Positions 60,880 to 64,000 of a DNA stretch of 64,000 nucleotides are shown here, piece by piece. The DNA lies in contig NZ_MAYT01000006.1 of assembly GCF_001685015.1 (NCBI RefSeq), forward strand, positions 208 to 64,207, given 5' to 3'. The position numbers were made by a program, and so were the translations under genes. Source of the stretch: Pseudobacillus wudalianchiensis. GTDB taxonomy: Bacteria > Bacillota > Bacilli > Bacillales > Domibacillaceae. Positions within the stretch are counted from its first letter, which is position 1. Each line of letters begins with the position of its first letter. The notes below the pieces were generated by a model that did not search any database, had not been told where the DNA came from, and saw nothing but the letters and a program-made list of their open reading frames with translations.

Positions 60880-61167
60880 TTACCCTTCCAATTTTGGAAG
60901 AATAAGCTCAATATCTGAATGAGGACGTGGGATTACATGCACAGAAACTAATTCTCCAATACTTTCAGCAGCCACAGCTCCCGCGTCTACAGATGCTTTA
61001 ACGGCTCCTACATCTCCACGTACCATCACTGTTACTAATCCGCCACCTGCATGAACCTTACCAATCAATTTTACATTTGCCGCTTTCGACATGGCATCGG
61101 CAGCTTCTACCGCCCCTACCAATCCTTTTGTTTCAATCATTCCTAATGCTCCCATTTCTACGCTCAT
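60880..61167 (-). CDS. BMC-H hexameric shell protein (PduA/EutM type)
   Basis: Canonical shell tile (95 aa). [21 protein letters not shown] is the first strand-helix, [20 protein letters not shown] forms the pore side, and [16 protein letters not shown] is the edge region with the Arg-Pro turn. The lysine-rich edge pattern [11 protein letters not shown] is typical. GGGGG lies ahead of ATG. It lies between the acylating dehydrogenase and PduL, 19 nt and 11 nt away. Confidence 0.95.
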   Translation of the reverse strand: MSVEMGALGMIETKGLVGAVEAADAMSKAANVKLIGKVHAGGGLVTVMVRGDVGAVKASVDAGAVAAESIGELVSVHVIPRPHSDIELILPKLEG

Positions 61168-61186
61168 TCTTTATGCCCCCTTCAGG

Positions 61187-62659
61187 TTATAATTTTAGTT
61201 CTTGTAATACACTTTTTACGATATCCATAACTTCCGCTCTTGAGATACTTCTCTCATTCGCTGGAGGAGTGCTTTGGTTGCTTGTCTCACCTAATGAATG
61301 TTCATTTTTCATTTCCCGCACTCCAAAAGCAATGCGTTTAGTATTCAGTAAATGTTCAGGCCCGATGTTATCCGATGAAACATTATTGCCGTATGTTCCG
61401 CAGCCTAACGTCATAGATGGTGCAATGCCCGTTGTAGCACCAATCCCGCCAAATGTTGTCCCTGAATTCACAATCACTCGGGAAACCTTTTGCTCTAAGC
61501 CGAATCTTTCAATGATATCCTGATTTTCAGCATGAATCCCAATTGTGTGTCCCAGGCCGCCTAGTTCAAGCAATTCATTACATACATTACTGGCTTCCTG
61601 CGAATCCTGCACAGTGTAAAGAGCCAAAATCGGAGAGAGTTTTTCCAGTGAAAAAGGATGAGATTTCCCTACGTTTGTTTCTTCTGCAATTAATAATTTA
61701 GCTTTTTCCGGAATGATTATTTTTGCCATTTCAGCTAATCGCTGAGGAGATTTCCCCACAATACTTGGATTCAATCTTCCATTGACGAGAATGATATCTT
61801 CTATTCTTTTCTTTTCGTACTCATCTAGAAAATAAGCTCCTTCACTTTCTAGCTCTCTCTTCACTTTTCGTTTGATAGACTGTTCTACCACAATGGCTTG
61901 CTCAGAGGCACAAATCGTTCCATAGTCAAAAGTTTTGCTTTGTATGATTTGTTTTACAGCTTTTCCTAGGTTAGCACTTGAATGAATATAAACTGGCACA
62001 TTGCCCGGACCGACACCAAAAGCAGGCTTTCCTGAACTATACGCAGCTTTTACCATGTCTGTTCCGCCAGTAGCCAAAATAAGATCTGTCAGCTTATGAT
62101 TCATTAACTCACGAGCTGAAGCGAGAGTTGGATTGGTAACACATGAAATCAACCCATCGGGTGCACCAGCTCTTTGTGCTGCTTCTTGCAGCACCTTGAC
62201 CGCTTCATTTGTACACTTAGCGGCAGAAGGATGCGGACTAAAGACAATTGCGTTTCTTGACTTTGCCGCAATCAGCGCTTTAAAGATTGCTGTCGAAGTC
62301 GGATTTGTTGAAGGAACAATTCCTGCTACTATGCCGACAGGTTCAGCTACTTCCCATACTTGCTCCTGCTCATTTCGAGAGATGATTCCTACTGTTTTCT
62401 TTGCTTTTATGGATTCATAGACATCGCGCGAGGCAAATAAGTTTTTAGTCAATTTATCTTCCACTTTTCCGTAACCTGTCTCATCGACAGCCATGGATGC
62501 CAGTCTCCCCGCTTCCTGCGAAGCAACTTGAGCCATGCTATGAACAATTCGATCTACTTCATCCTGAGTCATGTTTCTCATTTTTGCCTGCGCTAATTTT
62601 GCCTGTTGTAAAAGTTGTCTTCCTTCTTGAACGGATTCAAGATCAGTATCCAGCATCAT
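61187..62659 (-). CDS. CoA-acylating aldehyde dehydrogenase with C-terminal encapsulation peptide (EutE/PduP-like)
   Basis: Makes acetyl-CoA from acetaldehyde, CoA and NAD+ (490 aa). The catalytic Cys250 sits in YGTICASEQ, as in EutE/PduP. ATGGTDMV and [11 protein letters not shown] are cofactor motifs. A Ser/Thr/Pro-rich linker (about 453-470) leads to an amphipathic C-terminal helix (about 471-490, [19 protein letters not shown]), the classical BMC targeting peptide. The start overlaps the shell-protein stop by 4 nt. Propionaldehyde or other aldehydes remain possible, but PhnX upstream points to acetaldehyde. Confidence 0.92.
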   Translation of the reverse strand: MMLDTDLESVQEGRQLLQQAKLAQAKMRNMTQDEVDRIVHSMAQVASQEAGRLASMAVDETGYGKVEDKLTKNLFASRDVYESIKAKKTVGIISRNEQEQVWEVAEPVGIVAGIVPSTNPTSTAIFKALIAAKSRNAIVFSPHPSAAKCTNEAVKVLQEAAQRAGAPDGLISCVTNPTLASARELMNHKLTDLILATGGTDMVKAAYSSGKPAFGVGPGNVPVYIHSSANLGKAVKQIIQSKTFDYGTICASEQAIVVEQSIKRKVKRELESEGAYFLDEYEKKRIEDIILVNGRLNPSIVGKSPQRLAEMAKIIIPEKAKLLIAEETNVGKSHPFSLEKLSPILALYTVQDSQEASNVCNELLELGGLGHTIGIHAENQDIIERFGLEQKVSRVIVNSGTTFGGIGATTGIAPSMTLGCGTYGNNVSSDNIGPEHLLNTKRIAFGVREMKNEHSLGETSNQSTPPANERSISRAEVMDIVKSVLQELKL

Positions 62660-63204
62660 AACTTATCCCCACCTTTCCCATCCTGAAACTCATTTAAATG
62701 TTTAATTAAATCCTCTTTTTTAGCGGTTGAAATTTCTTGGGGTGATAGAGGAAACTCTGTTAAAGAATTAGCTAATTTTCTTAACTCTTGGATATTCTTT
62801 TTGTTTAAATCTTTGAACTTTACATCACTGTTTTCCTTATTGGGTACAACAATTGGCTGTTCAACTCTTTCAAATATCTTTTCACCAGGAGGATCATTTG
62901 GCTGATCTTGTTTTTGTTCAGCCAGCTCCGGAAAAATCATGGTCATTACATGATCATCTGGCCTCGCTAGAACATGTGAATGTCGAAATTGCCCCACTCT
63001 CTTGGCTACTTCTGTACCTACAGCGACAGCTGATTGCACTGAAGCTACATCACCCACTATATAAATGGTAACAATCCCCGAATCCGCCCCTTGATATGTA
63101 GCAATTTTTACATCTGCTGCTTTGGATGCGGCATCTGCAGCTGCAAACATGGCGGGGAATCCAATAGTTTCGACCATACCCAATGCGTAGGTATTTTTTT
63201 TCAA
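62656..63204 (-). CDS. BMC-H shell protein with SAP/Rho_N-like tail (EutK/PduK-like)
   Basis: Shell protein of 182 aa. The BMC domain (1-92) has YALGMVETIGFPAMFAAADA and SHVLARPDDHVMTMIFPEL. A charged, Pro-rich linker (95-125) leads to a small helical domain (about 126-175) with LNKKNIQELRKLANSL and TAKKEDLIKHLNEF, the pattern of SAP/Rho_N nucleic-acid or protein binding domains. EutK and PduK also carry extra C-terminal modules. TTG start behind GAGGTGAGAG. First shell gene after phnX. Confidence 0.85.
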   Translation of the reverse strand: MKKNTYALGMVETIGFPAMFAAADAASKAADVKIATYQGADSGIVTIYIVGDVASVQSAVAVGTEVAKRVGQFRHSHVLARPDDHVMTMIFPELAEQKQDQPNDPPGEKIFERVEQPIVVPNKENSDVKFKDLNKKNIQELRKLANSLTEFPLSPQEISTAKKEDLIKHLNEFQDGKGGDKL

Positions 63205-63285
63205 TCACTCTCACCTCTTCACCTCATAGCTATTTCAAAAATTGAAATAAGCTTCTTATAGGCTGACAGAACCAATTCTTATTGT

Positions 63286-64000
63286 TTACTCTCCATTGGC
63301 TAAGCGCATATTAATCTTAGGAATTAATTGGTCTAATTCTCCAATACTATCAATGACATAATGAGCCCCTGCTTTTTTAAACCGTTCTGCTACTGCTTCC
63401 ATCTTTTCTGCTAAGGTATCTGGATCAAGCGCCCTTACTTCCTCTTCCTTTAATCCTAATTCACTGCCGCCTTTTATCACTCCCACAGTCCAGGCTCCCG
63501 CATTTCTTCCCTCTTTAATGTCGCTAATCGTATCGCCTACTTTAATAAAATGCTTCATTGGATAGACACCCAAATTTATAGCATTTTGATAACACATCCA
63601 AGGAAGAGGCCGTCCTGCCGGCATCTCACTTGGTGTTACTAACGAATCCGGTGCATAGCCTTTTTTCTTTGCTTCTCTAGTGACAATTTCCATCATTTCG
63701 GCCGTATATCCAGTTGTTGAACCAATCTTGATTCCTTGTCTTCTTAACCGATCAACCAATTCGAGAGCTCCTGGAACTGGAGTACAGTAATTAGGCAAAA
63801 TAGAAAATAGCATTGGCTCAAAATCTTCATATAGTTCGTCTATGTCTCTCTTTTCAGGTAATGCACCAAACTTCTCTTTCCATAACTGTGCAATACGATC
63901 CATGCTACACATTTCCTGTATATGATCCCACTTCAGTAACCCCATCGGTGCGCGCGCTTCTTCATCCGTCACTTCTATTCCCCTTTTTCTAAATATTTCC
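63286..64000 (-). CDS. phnX: Phosphonoacetaldehyde hydrolase PhnX (partial at window edge)
   Basis: HAD-family phosphonatase that splits phosphonoacetaldehyde into acetaldehyde and phosphate. The visible part has PMGLLKWDH, with the Schiff-base lysine of the family, GSTTGYTAEMM, VTPSEMPAGRPLPWMCYQNA and the Mg-binding KVGDTISDIKEGRNAG. A GTG at 63972 could start a shorter reading, but the frame stays open upstream as KYLEKRGIEV, matching the PhnX family (KRGVGIT). The true start and the catalytic DxAGT motif therefore lie beyond position 64000. It is 81 nt upstream of the first BMC gene on the same strand. Confidence 0.92.
   Translation of the reverse strand, partial: EIFRKRGIEVTDEEARAPMGLLKWDHIQEMCSMDRIAQLWKEKFGALPEKRDIDELYEDFEPMLFSILPNYCTPVPGALELVDRLRRQGIKIGSTTGYTAEMMEIVTREAKKKGYAPDSLVTPSEMPAGRPLPWMCYQNAINLGVYPMKHFIKVGDTISDIKEGRNAGAWTVGVIKGGSELGLKEEEVRALDPDTLAEKMEAVAERFKKAGAHYVIDSIGELDQLIPKINMRLANGE

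Noticed and set aside
61077-61523. 148-aa open frame on the plus strand
   Set aside because: It is antisense to the BMC shell and dehydrogenase genes, whose motifs are intact on the minus strand.

Overview
The window looks like chromosomal DNA from a spore-forming member of the Bacillaceae. The evidence is A+T-rich intergenic DNA, AGGAGG-type ribosome binding sites, GTG and TTG starts, lipoproteins in place of periplasmic binding proteins, CotF-like spore coat proteins, DUF1540 and DUF3231 proteins, an Sda-type sporulation checkpoint protein, MprF, YvbH and YndM. There are no rRNA or tRNA genes, no CRISPR array, no phage and no recognisable insertion sequence.

Left part (1-23 kb). It holds a zinc alcohol dehydrogenase, nagB, ogt, an LD-carboxypeptidase, a GlcG/HbpS-like protein, an S-layer-anchored CAP protein, a two-component system, two tandem DUF1540 miniproteins and a manganese catalase. 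A complete YclNOPQ-type siderophore importer follows, with a Fur box and a MarR gene that shares an operator-like palindrome with it. Next come an MMPL exporter, a DEAD-box helicase, two coat proteins and an SDR-SDR-MarR cluster.

Middle part (23-48 kb). Two complete LIV-type (branched-chain amino acid/amide family) ABC importers flank a DedA protein, an XylR_N/V4R/PucR-type regulator and an HpaB-type flavin-dependent phenol hydroxylase. The layout suggests uptake and hydroxylation of an aromatic compound by the second importer and HpaB. A GIY-YIG protein, a DUF2087 regulator, MprF and an ABC exporter with its TetR repressor follow; the exporter promoter sits between two matching operators. 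A second two-component system with Sco and FixH/YtkA-like copper or redox lipoproteins comes next.

Right part (48-64 kb). It starts with a Fur-boxed Fe(III) importer (fbpABC type), YvbH, a probable small pseudogene, a GntR regulator, BrnQ and a CarD-family regulator. Then come sda, an acetaldehyde-type aldehyde dehydrogenase and, at the right edge, a bacterial microcompartment (BMC) operon. Read 5' to 3' on the minus strand the operon is: phosphonoacetaldehyde hydrolase (phnX, cut by the window edge), a BMC-H shell protein with a SAP/Rho_N-like tail, a CoA-acylating aldehyde dehydrogenase with a C-terminal encapsulation peptide, a BMC-H shell protein, a PduL phosphotransacylase, a PduM-like protein with an N-terminal encapsulation-like helix, and an EutN-type vertex protein.

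The most interesting inference is that this is a metabolosome for 2-aminoethylphosphonate/phosphonoacetaldehyde breakdown. PhnX would release acetaldehyde and phosphate, the acylating dehydrogenase would make acetyl-CoA, and PduL would make acetyl phosphate, all inside or at the shell. The separate NAD-dependent aldehyde dehydrogenase next door could scavenge leaked acetaldehyde. The decisive upstream genes, such as an AEP transaminase, lie beyond position 64000.
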